Positions 12,063 to 23,162 of a stretch of DNA of 64,000 nt are shown piece by piece. This DNA is from Tragulus kanchil. Lineage: Eukaryota > Chordata > Mammalia > Artiodactyla > Tragulidae. The notes beneath the pieces were generated by a model, which saw only the letters and a program-made list of their open reading frames with translations, did not search any database and was not told where the DNA came from. The stretch's first letter is position 1. The number at the start of each line of letters is the position of its first letter. The stretch spans positions 171,521,501 through 171,585,500 of the forward strand of contig JAIOJX010000004.1 of assembly GCA_022376925.1 (NCBI GenBank), read 5' to 3'. Position numbers and translations under genes: made by a program.

Positions 12063-12316
12063 TTCGGGCTTCCCTGGTGATCCAGTGAGTAAAGACACCG
12101 CCTTGCAGTGCAAGGGGCGCCAGTTCGATCCCCGGCCTGGGAAGATCCCACGTGCTGCAGAGTGGCCGGGCCAGTGTGTCCAATTACCGAGCAGGAGCTC
12201 TGGAGCGCATGCGCCCAGAGCCGGTGCTCTGCAATGACAGACGCCACCGCGATGGGAGGCCCACACGGGCCAGGACAAAGATAAACAAATGGAAGATCAA
12301 TAGAAGTGGCAAAAAT
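12063..12316 (+). mobile_element. tRNA-Glu-derived CHR-type SINE
   Basis: Head 'gggcttccctggtgatcc', B box 'agttcgatccc', body 'agtgtgtccaattaccgag' and 'gcgatgggaggcccacac', with an AT-rich tail of 'aaataaat' type (12313-12332). It sits at the end of the L1 segment. Its distal part from 12152 is repeated at 13281 by duplication 3. Confidence 0.9.
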
Positions 12317-14409
12317 AAATAAATTAAAATAAATTGACGCACCACAAATGTTTTGGGAGAAACATTTCCGTTCCCTCTCTCCATATAGACAGAGACAGAG
12401 ATGCTGCACGGCCAGGTCACTCACGACGGCCCTTCTCTTCCTCTCTGCCCGTTCCAAACCCTGCTTCACCCACCCTGGCTTGACCGACTGCCCTCCCTAC
12501 GTACCTGCCCCAGGCTCCAGCTAATGACCGTCATATCAAACGGGCAGTGGGGGGCCTGCTCCCCGGCTGGTTTCCCTGGTAACTAACACGCCAGCCTGAC
12601 TTTGTCATTGTTCAGCTGCTCCGTCGTGCCCGATCTTCGCCACCCCGTGGGCTGCGGCACGCCAGGCTCCGCTGCCCTTCGCCATCTCCCAGAGTTTGCT
12701 CAAATTCATGTCCACTGAGTCAGTGATGCCATCCAACTGTCTCATCCTCTCTGTCTCCTCCTGCCCTCAGTCTTTCCCACCGGGTTAGCTCTTCACATCA
12801 CAAGGCCACAGCTGACCACAGCCTGACTGCGGCACCGTGGCTTGCGTGACCTGGTGAAGCTACGAGCCATGCCTTGCAGGGCCACCCAACACGGGCGGGT
12901 CTTGGTTAAGAGCTCTGACAAAGTGCGATCCACTGGAGGAGGAAATGGTAAATCACTCCAGCATTCTTGCCTCAAGAACCGCATATCAGGATGAAAAGGC
13001 AACCGAACTCCCCCTATAACTGGCAACCCCTCCTTCCCCTGGGAACCAAGACTGCCGCCAGGCCCTGCCCGCCGGCCAGGGGTGCCACTCCAGGACCTTG
13101 CATCAAACACGTAAGGTCCCCCACCCGTCAAACCACTGACGTCTCTGTCACTGTCTCGGGGTTCCTTCTTTGGTCTTGAAGTTGGCCAACACAGGCCTTG
13201 CAGGGTGTGTGCGGGCTGCAGCCCATCACGATAGATCGATCGATACACACACACAGGGCCGCTCTCCAGCATGAATGAAAGTGCTGCAGAGTGGCCGGGC
13301 CAGTGTGTCCAATTACCGAGCAGGAGCTCTGGAGCGCATGCGCCCAGAGCCGGTGCTCTGCAATGACAGACGCCACCGCGATGGGAGGCCCACACGGGCC
13401 AGGACAAAGATAAACAAATGGAAGATCAATAGAAGTGGCAAAAATAAATAAATTAAAATAAATTGACGCACCACAAATGTTTTGGGAGAAACATTTCCGT
13501 TCCCTCTCTCCATATAGACAGAGACAGAGATGCTGCAGGGCCAGGTCACTCACGACGGCCCTTCTCTTCCTCTCTGCCCGTTCCAAACCCTGCTTCACCC
13601 ACCCTGGCTTGACCGACTGCCCTCCCTACGTACCTGCCCCAGGCTCCAGCTAATGACCGTCATATCAAACGGGCAGTGGGGGGCCTGCTCCCCGGCTGGT
13701 TTCCCTGGTAACTAACACGCCAGCCTGACTTTGTCATTGTTCAGCTGCTCCGTCGTGCCCGATCTTCGCCACCCCGTGGGCTGCGGCACGCCAGGCTCCG
13801 CTGCCCTTCGCCATCTCCCAGAGTTTGCTCAAATTCATGTCCACTGAGTCAGTGATGCCATCCAACTGTCTCATCCTCTCTGTCTCCTCCTGCCCTCAGT
13901 CTTTCCCACCGGGTTAGCTCTTCACATCACAAGGCCACAGCTGACCACAGCCTGACTGCGGCACCGTGGCTTGCGTGACCTGGTGAAGCTACGAGCCATG
14001 CCTTGCAGGGCCACCCAACACGGGCGGGTCTTGGTTAAGAGCTCTGACAAAGTGCGATCCACTGGAGGAGGAAATGGTAAATCACTCCAGCATTCTTGCC
14101 TCAAGAACCGCATATCAGGATGAAAAGGCAACCGAACTCCCCCTATAACTGGCACCCCCGCCTGCCCCGGGGGACCAAGACTGCCGCCAGGCCCTGCCCG
14201 CCGGCCAGGGGTGCCACTCCAGGACCTTGCATCAAACACGTAAGGTCCCCCACCCGTCAAACCACTGACGTCTCTGTCACTGTCTCGGGGTTCCTTCTTT
14301 GGTCTTGAAGTTGGCCAACACAGGCCTTGCAGGGTGTGTGCGGGCTGCAGCCCATCACGATAGATCGATCGATACACACACACAGGGCCGCTCTCCAGCA
14401 TGAATGAAA
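12152..14409 (+). repeat. Direct duplication 3 (unit 1129 bp)
   Basis: Bases 12152-13280 recur at 13281-14409 with no filler. The cut falls inside a SINE body, so copy 2 begins mid-SINE. The copies are nearly identical. There is one substitution near 12408/13537 and a cluster of changes at 13021-13048 versus 14150-14177, a stretch that a third copy (15238-15266) shows in the copy 1 form. Confidence 0.95.
12598..13020 (+). mobile_element. ART2A joined to BovB LINE 5' fragment
   Basis: ART2A landmarks run from 'cattgttcagctgctccg' through 'gagtttgctcaaattcatgt', 'tcagtgatgccatccaact' and 'ctgccctcagtctttccca'. They are followed by a BovB-like block: 'agctctgacaaagtgcgatc' (12911), 'actggaggaggaaatggta', 'cattcttgcctcaagaac' and 'aggatgaaaaggca'. 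A second copy lies at 13727-14149. The BovB part alone appears a third time at about 15098-15238. No open RTE reverse transcriptase frame remains. Confidence 0.75.
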
Positions 14410-16168
14410 GCAGGGACATGCAACGCTGGGGAGAATACGGAGCAGCCAGACTTTACTGCTGATAGGTATGTGAAACAACAGAACCAATTTGGGGAAAAGA
14501 TCCGGATGTTTTTCATAAAACTCAGCACAGCTCTACGCTATGACCCAGCCAGTCCACTCCCAGGTGTTGATCCAAGAGAAACGAAACACACGTCGACAGG
14601 AGGACGTGCACACAAGTGGTCGAGGGAATGCCAGGAGTAATGGACGAAGGCGGGTGACGGCCTGGGCCTCCACCAGCCGGGGGACGTTTAGACAAGCTCA
14701 CGGGCTCACGCGGGTCAGCACCGCTTCGTAATTAAAAGGAATGGACGATCCATCCAGGCAACGACGTGGCGTTCACTGCTTTTGATGCTACGGTAAATGA
14801 ATTTTTTTAATGTTCATTTTTAAGTTGGCATGCAGTAGCTCATTCTTAATGATTCTCCTGCTGCAGCCAGGAGAGCCCACACGTTCCCGTCTATCCAAGA
14901 AGCCTTTCTAAAAGGCTGCCCGGAGCCCTCACCCTTCTCGACGACAGCTCTCAGATCCATCTCTGAGCTGACGCCTCCGGACGGGAGACAGGAGCGCATC
15001 ACGTGGGCAGACGCCGGCTACTCGCCGTCCGCTTGCGGGCTGGGCCCCGGCCAGGCCCTCCGCCCTGCTCCTGCCGCACGGGGTGCCAGCCAGGACCTGC
15101 CTTGCAGGGCCACCCAACTCTGGTTAAGAGCTCTGACAAAGTGCGATCCACTGGAGGAGGAAATGGTAAATCACTCCAGCATTCTTGCCTCAAGAACCGC
15201 ATATCAGGATGAAAAGGCAACCGAACTCCCCCTATAACTGGCAACCCCTCCTTCCCCTGGGAACCAAGACTGCCGCCAGGCCCTGCCCGCCGGCCAGGGG
15301 TGCCACTCCAGGACCTTGCATCAAACACGTAAGGTCCCCCACCCGTCAAACCACTGACGTCTCTGTCACTGTCTCGGGGTTCCTTCTTTGGTCTTGAAGT
15401 TGGCCAACACAGGCCTTGCAGGGTGTGTGCGGGCTGCAGCCCATCACGATAGATCGATCGATACACACACACAGGGCCGCTCTCCAGCATGAATGAAAGC
15501 AGGGACATGCAACGCTGGGGAGAATACGGAGCAGCCAGACTTTACTGCTGATAGGTATGTGAAACAACAGAACCAATTTGGGGAAAAGATCCGGATGTTT
15601 TTCATAAAACTCAGCACAGCTCTACGCTATGACCCAGCCAGTCCACTCCCAGGTGTTGATCCAAGAGAAACGAAACACACGTCGACAGGAGGACGTGCAC
15701 ACAAGTGGTCGAGGGAATGCCAGGAGTAATGGACGAAGGCGGGTGACGGCCTGGGCCTCCACCAGCCGGGGGACGTTTAGACAAGCTCACGGGCTCACGC
15801 GGGTCAGCACCGCTTCGTAATTAAAAGGAATGGACGATCCATCCAGGCAACGACGTGGCGTTCACTGCTTTTGATGCTACGGTAAATGAATTTTTTTAAT
15901 GTTCATTTTTAAGTTGGCATGCAGTAGCTCATTCTTAATGATTCTCCTGCTGCAGCCAGGAGAGCCCACACGTTCCCGTCTATCCAAGAAGCCTTTCTAA
16001 AAGGCTGCCCGGAGCCCTCACCCTTCTCGACGACAGCTCTCAGATCCATCTCTGAGCTGACGCCTCCGGACGGGAGACAGGAGCGCATCACGTGGGCAGA
16101 CGCCGGCTACTCGCCGTCCGCTTGCGGGCTGGGCCCCGGCCAGGCCCTCCGCCCTGCTCCTGCCGCAC
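13999..16168 (+). repeat. Direct duplication 4 (unit ~1099 bp)
   Basis: Bases 13999-15079 recur at 15098-16168, separated by 18 bp (15080-15097). Copy 2 lacks 14 bp near its head, between 'cccaac' and 'tggttaag' (15112-15122). Because copy 1 overlaps copy 2 of duplication 3, the stretch 13999-14409 exists three times (also 12870-13280 and 15098-15498). Confidence 0.95.
14404..14620 (+). mobile_element. Old L1 3' region fragment
   Basis: It follows the late L1 ORF2 pattern of mammals: 'atgacccagccagtccactc' (14549), 'caggtgttgatccaagaga', then 'aacacacgtcgacaggagga' in the place of the usual 'catatgtccacacaaa' segment, with 'gtaatggacga' after it. Several A/T positions of the consensus are G/C here. 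It is repeated at about 15493-15709 by duplication 4 and probably belongs to the same insertion as 9805-12062. Confidence 0.6.
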
Positions 16169-17199
16169 CTGCCCTTTCCAGGTGGAGACGCCTGACGTGG
16201 ACGCCACAAGCCAAGCGGGGCCACGTAGGCGTCCTCTCCACTGCTCCCCCAAGCAGCGGACGGCCCTCTGTGCTGTGTCCTTGGAGGCTGGCTGGGCAGT
16301 GACGACACCCGGAGGTTCTGGCTTCCGAGTGTCCTCAGGCTCCTCCCTTCGGAACAGAACCTTCCGCGGGGGCTTCCTGCGCAGGCGCTGGGTCCCTGGG
16401 GCACACCGCCCCTTTCGTCTCACGGGCTCCCGCCCAGCAAGTCTTCCTGAGGACCCCCACCCCCACATCCCCTCTGGCCTCCTCCCATCACAGGGCTGGT
16501 CACTCCCGGCCTTTCTCAGCCAGAGTCACTGCAGCGCCGCGCTTCCGGCCTTGTCGCTCACAGGTGCCCGGACGATGCAGCCCCTCACCCGACAGCCCGT
16601 CACGTTCACGCCAGCAACCAGTTCTCAGAACTGAGTGATTCTTCCCCAAGGAGCGAAAATGGAAATGACTAATTATAAGAGGCAACGGCTCCCTCCGACT
16701 CCAAGAGGCCGTCCTGCTAAGTAATGAATCTGAGAGGAACGGTCTGGCTGAAGGGCGAGCAGGTGCGGAAGCTGTAATTCAAGAGGCGAGGGCTCCCGAC
16801 AGCCCGGCGCGCGGAGGGAGCAAAATGAGACGGCTGGCAGCGGCCAAAGCCCCGCCGGGCAGCCCAACGAGGGCGCGGCCAGCCTGGGAGCCGGGCCGCG
16901 GGGCCGGGGACGGCAGGCGGGGCCGCGGCACACGCCTCGGGCAGCTCCCTCCTCCGAAAGCGCGGGGCGGCACGCCTCCTCCACCCCAAGGCCCAGCGCC
17001 ATCCTGTCACCCGGCCCGAAGGCGGCCGGCCCTTCACGGAGAGACTGCCCTCGGCTGGCCTGGCTCAGACAGCCGCTGGTGACTGAGAGCCATCCCCAAA
17101 GGCAGCCGCACAAGGACACGAGCCCTGAAACCAGTGGAGGAAATAACGCCCCGCCATGTGCTTTTAACCTCATGGCTCACGGGCTCTTAACCCTCCAGC
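16169..17199. other. GC-rich intron-type DNA, nothing recognised
   Basis: Contains a CpG-dense patch at about 16800-17000 but no exon, RNA or repeat family that I recognise. Open frames on both strands here are GC-driven. Confidence 0.5.
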
Positions 17200-17262
17200 C
17201 AGAGGGCCCTCAGCAGTGAAAACACCGAGTCCTAACCCCTGGACCGCCAGGGAAGCCCCTAC
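17200..17262 (-). mobile_element. SINE head fragment, inverted
   Basis: The segment 'gagtcctaacccctggaccg' followed by 'ccagggaagccc' is the complement of the tRNA-Glu SINE head. Only about 60 bp survive. Confidence 0.7.
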
Positions 17263-17542
17263 CAAAGTATGTCTGGAAGTCACATCTCCAAAGGCTGCCC
17301 TGAGGGCTCGGGGTGAAGACTCCACCTGCCAACGCAAGACGGGCGCGCCACGGACAAGGCAGCGCCTCCAGCTGGGCCCTCCCCGCCACACGCTCACGGC
17401 CCGAAGACGGCCGTTTCCCTAAAGGACGTCCCGGGGACACGAGAAAGGTCCTAATCGCATGATCACTATTGTGTTAAATTTCCACCCTTGAGAAACAGCT
17501 TTTCACTATCACGAGGGAAACAGGGAAGAACCTGGAAAGCTA

Positions 17543-17762
17543 CGGAGCGTGTGCGTGCCCGGCCGTGCCCGGCTCTGTGCGACCAGATGGGCCGCGGCCC
17601 CCGGCTCCTCTGTCCGTGGGATTCTCCGGCAGGAGCGCTGGGTGGGAGGCCAGGCCCTCCTCCAGGGGACCTTCCCGACCCAGGGACCACACCCGCGTCT
17701 CATGTCTGCCCCCTGCCTTGGCCGGCAGGTTCTTCACAACTAGCGCCACCTGGGAAGCCAAG
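17543..17762 (+). mobile_element. Bov-tA SINE, GC-shifted
   Basis: Ordered Bov-tA landmarks: 'ggctctgtgcgaccagatgg', 'ggctcctctgtccgtggga', 'cctccaggggaccttcccga', 'cccagggaccacacccgc' and 'gcgccacctgggaagcc'. The element is unusually rich in CpG compared with the family pattern. Confidence 0.85.
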
Positions 17763-18164
17763 CTCCGGAAACGTGGGCCCAAGGTGTTCATTTCTTCCGG
17801 AGAAGTAGCTGGTGCAACTCTCTGAGCTGAGAGCAGTAATGGATACATGTTTTCAAGAAACCTCATTTCTATCTGAAAGGATGACCAACAGGCAAACTCA
17901 TCATCCAGACCAAGGTGTCCAGGTGTCCACCCAGTAGACACTTTCCCAGAGGTGGACGACGTCTGCCCATCACTCCGAGGGAAGTCATTCACAGTACTGG
18001 TGCCAAGAATGCTATCTGAGCTCTTAGGCCCAAATCTGAACGGTGGAGAGCCCTGACCCAGCGCTCGGGGCCAGACAGTTCTTTACAAGGTAAGCCACTT
18101 GTTTTTAAAGAATTGTTTGATGTGGACCATTTTAAATGTCTTTATCGAAGTAACAATTTTGCTT

Positions 18165-18290
18165 ATGTTTTAGTTTTCTGGCCTCGAGGCATGTGGGACC
18201 GCAGCTCCCTGATCAGGGATGGAACACGCACCCTCTGCGGTGGGAGGCGACATCCTGGCCCCTGGACCACACGCGAAGGCCCGAAGGTGA
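18165..18290 (-). mobile_element. CHR-2-type SINE fragment, inverted
   Basis: Reads as the complement of a tRNA-Glu SINE: 'ggcatgtgggaccgcagctc', 'cctgatcagggatggaacac' (inverted B-box region), 'gcaccctctgcggtgggag' and 'ccctggaccac'. Confidence 0.75.
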
Positions 18291-20029
18291 CGCTCTGATC
18301 CCCAGGAAGACAACGCAGTGCTCACCGTATCAGCGTACCTCCAGCACCCGGTATGCTCCAGCAACCAAGGCCTGATGCTACAGAACCACGCGTGTAAAAG
18401 ATCCACCCTCAGTGCAAGACGGGCCCGTGGCTCTGACTGTGACTGAGCACAGCATGGGCACCGACAGCCTCACGTTCCCACCGCAGGCGACCTTTGAGAA
18501 GCTCCCCTCTGTCGGGCTGTGGCTCAGCAATCAAGGGAGCGCACCCAGTCATCACGAGGGCTGTTACGGTACCTCTCCCTTTTCCAACTACGCACCTGTG
18601 AGCTGGTGGGTTTTCTTCGTATACTTCAACAAAATATACATATATTACAACAGGCTGATGCAGGCACACACAAGAGAGCTCAGCGGTCTCCCATCAAGAC
18701 AAATAAACATCAAACCATGCCTCTCTTCTCACTAAACACTTTTGGTAAATACTCATTTGTGTTAAAAATGTCTGACTTATAATAGTATAGAATGGGTTCA
18801 TCGCTGCTGTCTTAAAGTCCACTGAATCTTTTTGAATTATCTGAGTTCTAAGGGGCAAATGCGGTAGAATTAGCCCCACTAGTAAGAGCTCTTGGTTCTG
18901 AGACACTATGAGGACCGCAGAGCGGGCCTGAGGCCTCGCGGAGACCTCGCTGCAGGGCCACCGCCTTCTGCTTCCGGGAGCACCCGGGGCGGCTCTCACC
19001 CGGTCTTCCCGCCTCGCCGGCACGGAAGCCTGGCCTCCGACGCGGCCATGCCGGACGGGCCCCTCTGCGCTCGCCCGCGGCTCCACCTCCCGTCTGAGGA
19101 CGCCCGAGGTAGTCCCCTGCTCAGGTTAGCCTGTGTCTGACCCATGTCACCAGGACCCTGGCGTTTATCGGGGAGGAGGCTTGACCCTTCTCAGTCTGCG
19201 CCAGTGCTGGGACCAGGGCCTCCTCCCCGTGGGCCAGCAGGGGCGACACACAGCGCCCAGCGCCATGTCCGAAGGAGCCGGCGCCCCGAGCCCTGGCCAC
19301 ACGCAGCAGTGTCTCACGCCGAGGCGCCCAGGTGAGCCGGGAGCACAGCTTCTCCATCCAGGCCTCCCGAGGGCACGAGCGAGAACAGATGTGTGCTGTG
19401 CCCTCCAGAACGTCCCCCAGAAAAATGGAACTCACAGCACGTGTTTCAGCCAGGGAAGGCCGTCGAGCAGAGCAGCAAGCCACGGGCTTCAGGGCCAGGT
19501 GTCCGTTCAACACGGGCCCTGTGCTCGAGGGCAAGCGGCTGCTCCCTGTGTGCTCCCTGCAAGGCCGCACCACCACCCAAAGCACCTACGGCTGGAGACG
19601 CCGCGTCCTCGCTGGGGTCACCGCCTCCCCGTCACCCCTCCAGTCACAAGACACCCTGTCCTTCCCCACGAAGAGTCCCCGTCCTGAGACTCGGAGCCCC
19701 TCGCTGAAGCCTCTGGCAATGGCGTGGACTACTACCCCTCGACACAAACCTGAACTTCATCAAGTGCAGGGAACGGCTCACGAAGACCCGGCTGAGGGCT
19801 GTGCTCCAAAGTGAGTTTTCTCAGTGGCTTTCACCAGGGCGTGGCAGGGTGCAAAGGGTGCTGGAGGCAGCCTCTCTAGAAGCTCTAAGAAGCACAGAGA
19901 GGAGAGGAGTCCAACCAGCAGCGGGCCCCCGAGCTAGGACGTGAAAGCAGTCGGGCCTGGCGCGTGGACACCGCGTCCGCTTTCCGTTTAGTCTTGAGAA
20001 GAGAGCCTCCTCAGCCCCACAGCCCCGCG
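18291..20029. other. Intron-type DNA, nothing recognised
   Basis: AT-rich at 18560-18860, then GC-rich. No exon with splice sites, RNA or named repeat is recognised. Plus-strand open frames across 19133-19814 overlap each other in different phases and have low-complexity composition. Confidence 0.5.
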
Positions 20030-20242
20030 GAGCGTGCTCAGCGGCCAAGTCCTGTCTGACCCGTCGCAACCCCGTGGACAGCAGCCCCCCAGGCCCATCT
20101 GTCCACGGGAGTCTCCAGGCACAAATGCTCGAGGGGGCTGCCATCTCCTTCTCCAGGGATCTTCCCGACCTGGGCCTGAACCTGGGTCTCCGGCCTCGGC
20201 GGGCGGGCCCCGCCCCACTGCTCCACCTGGAAGCCCTCGCCG
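20030..20242 (+). mobile_element. Bov-tA SINE
   Basis: Landmarks in order: 'gtcctgtctgacccgtcgca', 'accccgtggacagcagcc', 'ctgtccacgggagtctccag', 'gctgccatctccttctcca', 'gggatcttcccgacctggg' and 'ctccacctggaagccc'. Confidence 0.88.
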
Positions 20243-21879
20243 CCCCTCGCTCATCCAAACCTCCACGTGACAGCACCTGCAGACTCTGAGAAGCCCCTCG
20301 GGTCGCCAGGGACGGCCCCGTCTAAGGAAATCACAGAAGAGCCCCCCAAACTCCCCGGACGCTGGAAAGGCGGTCCTGGAATGCCTGCGCACGTGAGGGT
20401 CACGGGGAATCAATCGCAGCCACGTGACAGGCAGACAGACGGCTGCCGCCGGCCTAGCATGTGCTGTGCACACGCATGCACGCGCGCATGCCAGAAAAAC
20501 AGTATGCCTTTCACGTGGCAGCCTTGTCAGGAAACCATTTCATCAGACAAGAAATCTCGGGTGAAAAATGAAAAGCCGGCATCGATTTCATTGTACAACT
20601 GATTTTATTTACAAATAGAAGCCAGATCATCTTGTATTTAAATGGCAGAAGCTCCATCACTCATGATCAGAGCAGTGACATTTGAAATTTATAAAGCTTC
20701 ACACTATGATTCAATCTCTTTTCCAAAGAAGGAAAGAGTCTGAAGTTTGGGGAGAAAGAGTGAAAAACATGAAGGCAGTGCCAGAGCAGGGAGGAGACGA
20801 ACTGATGCTGGGGCTGCGGCACATCTGTCCCCACGAGACGCACAACGGGCCACCAGCGGCCTGACGGGCTATCGGGCGCGAGCCTCCCACTGTTCACCCC
20901 CAGAAGGGCTTCTGCTCTCAGGTTATCAAGGTGCGGGGCACGCAGTTTTATTCAAGAGGATCGTCATGGCTGATTCAGACAATTAAACCCAAGGGCCTCA
21001 ATCTTTAGATGACCCCTTAGAAAAGCCCTCCTTGGACCACTTCCCATCACGCAGTGCAGCCGAGGCCGCTCCAGCCGGGCCCTGGACACCTGCTCCGACA
21101 GCGGCCCGAGGAGCCGAGGCTTGTGGGAGACACACGTGACAAGCGCGTGCCCATCACCTGTCCTCTCTCCCGGGGGAAGGGCCCTCTTTGCTGGGACAAA
21201 GCGGTCCTGGCAGAACGCAGGGTCCTGCACGGCCCCTGGCCTGGGGTGGCCGTCTCGGCGACAGACCATCCTCGAGTGGGTGACCAGGACGAACCTCAGA
21301 TCTAGCCCTCGCCCGGGCTTCCCTCCAGGCCCCATCTGGCCCTCCCCACCCCACGCCCGCGCATGTGTCTCGTGCCTGGTGACGCGGGGCTCACACCCCC
21401 TCCCCTCCACCCTGAGTGGCGGCCAAGCCGGGTAGGCGCCTGGAAAGCCGTGTGGGCAGCAGCTGGGCCTGACGGGGCCCGCGGCTGGCTCGAGGGCCAG
21501 CTAGCTGCCTCGCCATCTCCTGCCACGCCTGAGGCCCCAGCCTGCCTTCCTGCTCCTGACCTGCCAACTGCGTCCTCCACAGGGACCTGGAGGGGCGCCT
21601 CCCCCGACAGATGGGGGTGGAGGATTCCATCAGCCAGGTGCTAGGAGACTGGCTCCTCTGGGAAAGCCCCAGCCAGCCACCAGCTGACCCAGGTCGAGCA
21701 GAGCCTCACCCACAGGGGCCCCACCCAAGAAGGGGGCGCGCTCAGCCCTCACCTCCCTCTGGACCCAGCCCCCCGCCCTCGAGCGCCGAGGTCCTGGGAA
21801 GAGGCCAGCAGGCGGTGGGGCCGGCCACCACAGGCCCCATGTCACCCCAGATCTGAGGCCCTTCAAGGGGCAGGCTCCT
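20243..21879. other. Intron-type DNA; AT-rich island at 20520-20800
   Basis: No exon, RNA or named repeat is recognised. The 20520-20800 block is AT-rich and low in CpG between GC-rich flanks, with TAAAT and TTTAAAT motifs. It could be a non-coding element under constraint, but nothing in the sequence proves this. 21000-21879 is GC-rich. The exon of TBC1D22A that follows 22157-22266 in the transcript should lie to the left, but I could not find it. Confidence 0.45.
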
Positions 21880-22340
21880 CTGAACTTGGTTCCGTGCACA
21901 GCGAGACGGCGCGCCGGGGACAGCCGCCACCGGGGCGGAGCGACACAATCGCCGGCGGCAGCGGAGCCGGCAGGTGGGAACCGCGGGGGGCCCAGGGCCC
22001 CCGAGCCTGCAGCGGTGCCCCCACGCCCTCCAGGGACGCAGCCCCCCGAGAGCCACGCGCACGCCCAGCAGCCCCGGGGAGCGCGAGCCGCTCCAGAGGC
22101 AGAGGCGTGTCCCGCGCCGGGGACAGGAGCGGCCGGGGACGGCGGCGGGGGCTCACCTGGATGCCGTCCAGCAGCCGGCTCAGGCACCAGTAGGTGTCCG
22201 CCTCCACGTTGCGCAGCGCGTCCTCTGGCACCCGGGAGACGTCGGCGGAGTCCACGTCCTCGTCGTCTGGGCCGCGGGCGGGGGAGAGAGGGAGCGTTAG
22301 GTCTCGGGTGGGCGTGGGACCCCCGCAGGAGCCCCTCCGC
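21880..22340. other. CpG-dense block around the exon
   Basis: Very high G+C with frequent CpG across roughly 460 bp, covering the single exon and both intron edges. A CpG island inside a gene body or strong GC-biased evolution would both give this. No promoter motif is visible. Confidence 0.6.
22157..22266 (-). CDS. TBC1D22A: Internal exon of TBC1D22A (Rab-GAP TBC domain)
   Basis: This is the one coding exon I can support. On the minus strand a pyrimidine-rich tract ending 'gcggcccag' (22267-22275) gives the acceptor, and 'gtgagc' (22156-22151) gives the donor. The 110 bp start with two bases completing a split codon, then encode 36 residues and end on a full codon. The motifs ADTYWC and LLDGIQ are characteristic of the C-terminal half of the TBC domain of TBC1D22 proteins. 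ADTYWC, as opposed to ADSFWC, points to 22A over 22B (from memory of the human proteins). TBC domains accelerate GTP hydrolysis by Rab GTPases. The catalytic Arg and Gln fingers lie in earlier exons, which are not in view. 35 of 36 codons end in G or C. The exon lies outside every duplicated unit. The gene runs right to left, so sequence on both sides should be intron. Confidence 0.93.
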
Positions 22341-23162
22341 GCCTCGCCTCTCGCTCTGACTGGACGGCTGCTCTTCCACCTCACCACTGAACAGGCCTCG
22401 AGTTTCACACCTGATTCGTTGTAGATCATTAATATTCTGAATCTTCTCCAATTAATTAACATAATTATATACTGTAAACCTTGCTTTTTAGGCATTTCAC
22501 ATCCTAAGAGGGAACCTAAAATGCATTATTTATTCCTAACTGAGATCTGGATGTTTTTTCATAAGACTGTTAAAAATTCTGCTCCTAATGTAGTCACAGA
22601 CTCACTCAGTACTAAGCCCTCTAAAAACCTGCTTCCAAGGTGAGCATTCCCCAAACCACACTGGGTCAACACCGCTAGGCTGTGAGCAAACACCACGACA
22701 GCAGAAACACAGACGTGCTTCAGAGGAGACCAGCCAGTGGAGCTCGTGAGTCATCGCCTCCTTCAAGTGTAAGACCCAGTAAGAAAACACAGCTTAGAAG
22801 TTCCAGAATGCAAAACAGATGCCTGATTGGAATGGCTTATCAGACATCTGAAGAAACTGATTTCAGATCCTTATAAAAAAATTGCTATCATCCAGCATAA
22901 CACTCATAAATGTTTAAAAATTGTGTCTCCTATTTATAAAACTTTATTTACTTTTGTTGTGTTTTGCAAATGTGCATGGCATCTTTCAAAGAAATTGTTC
23001 TTTGAGAAACATTTCAGCTGGGAATCTACTCAGAAAGTCTTAAGTGGGTAAAAGCCGACAATAGTTATTAATAATGAGTACAGCTGACTGCACTGAGTGG
23101 TGTCACACCGGCCAGGCCCTCTGTCCTGTTTTAAACGCATTAACTCTACCGTGGCCACCACC

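Noticed and set aside
6598..12316. tRNA genes suggested by B boxes
   Set aside because: The 'ggttcgatccc' motifs belong to tRNA-Glu-derived SINE heads, which lack a cloverleaf with an acceptor stem.
21630..22451. Minus-strand open frame running through the TBC1D22A exon
   Set aside because: Only the 110-bp splice-bounded part matches TBC1D22A. The rest reads through intron on both sides.
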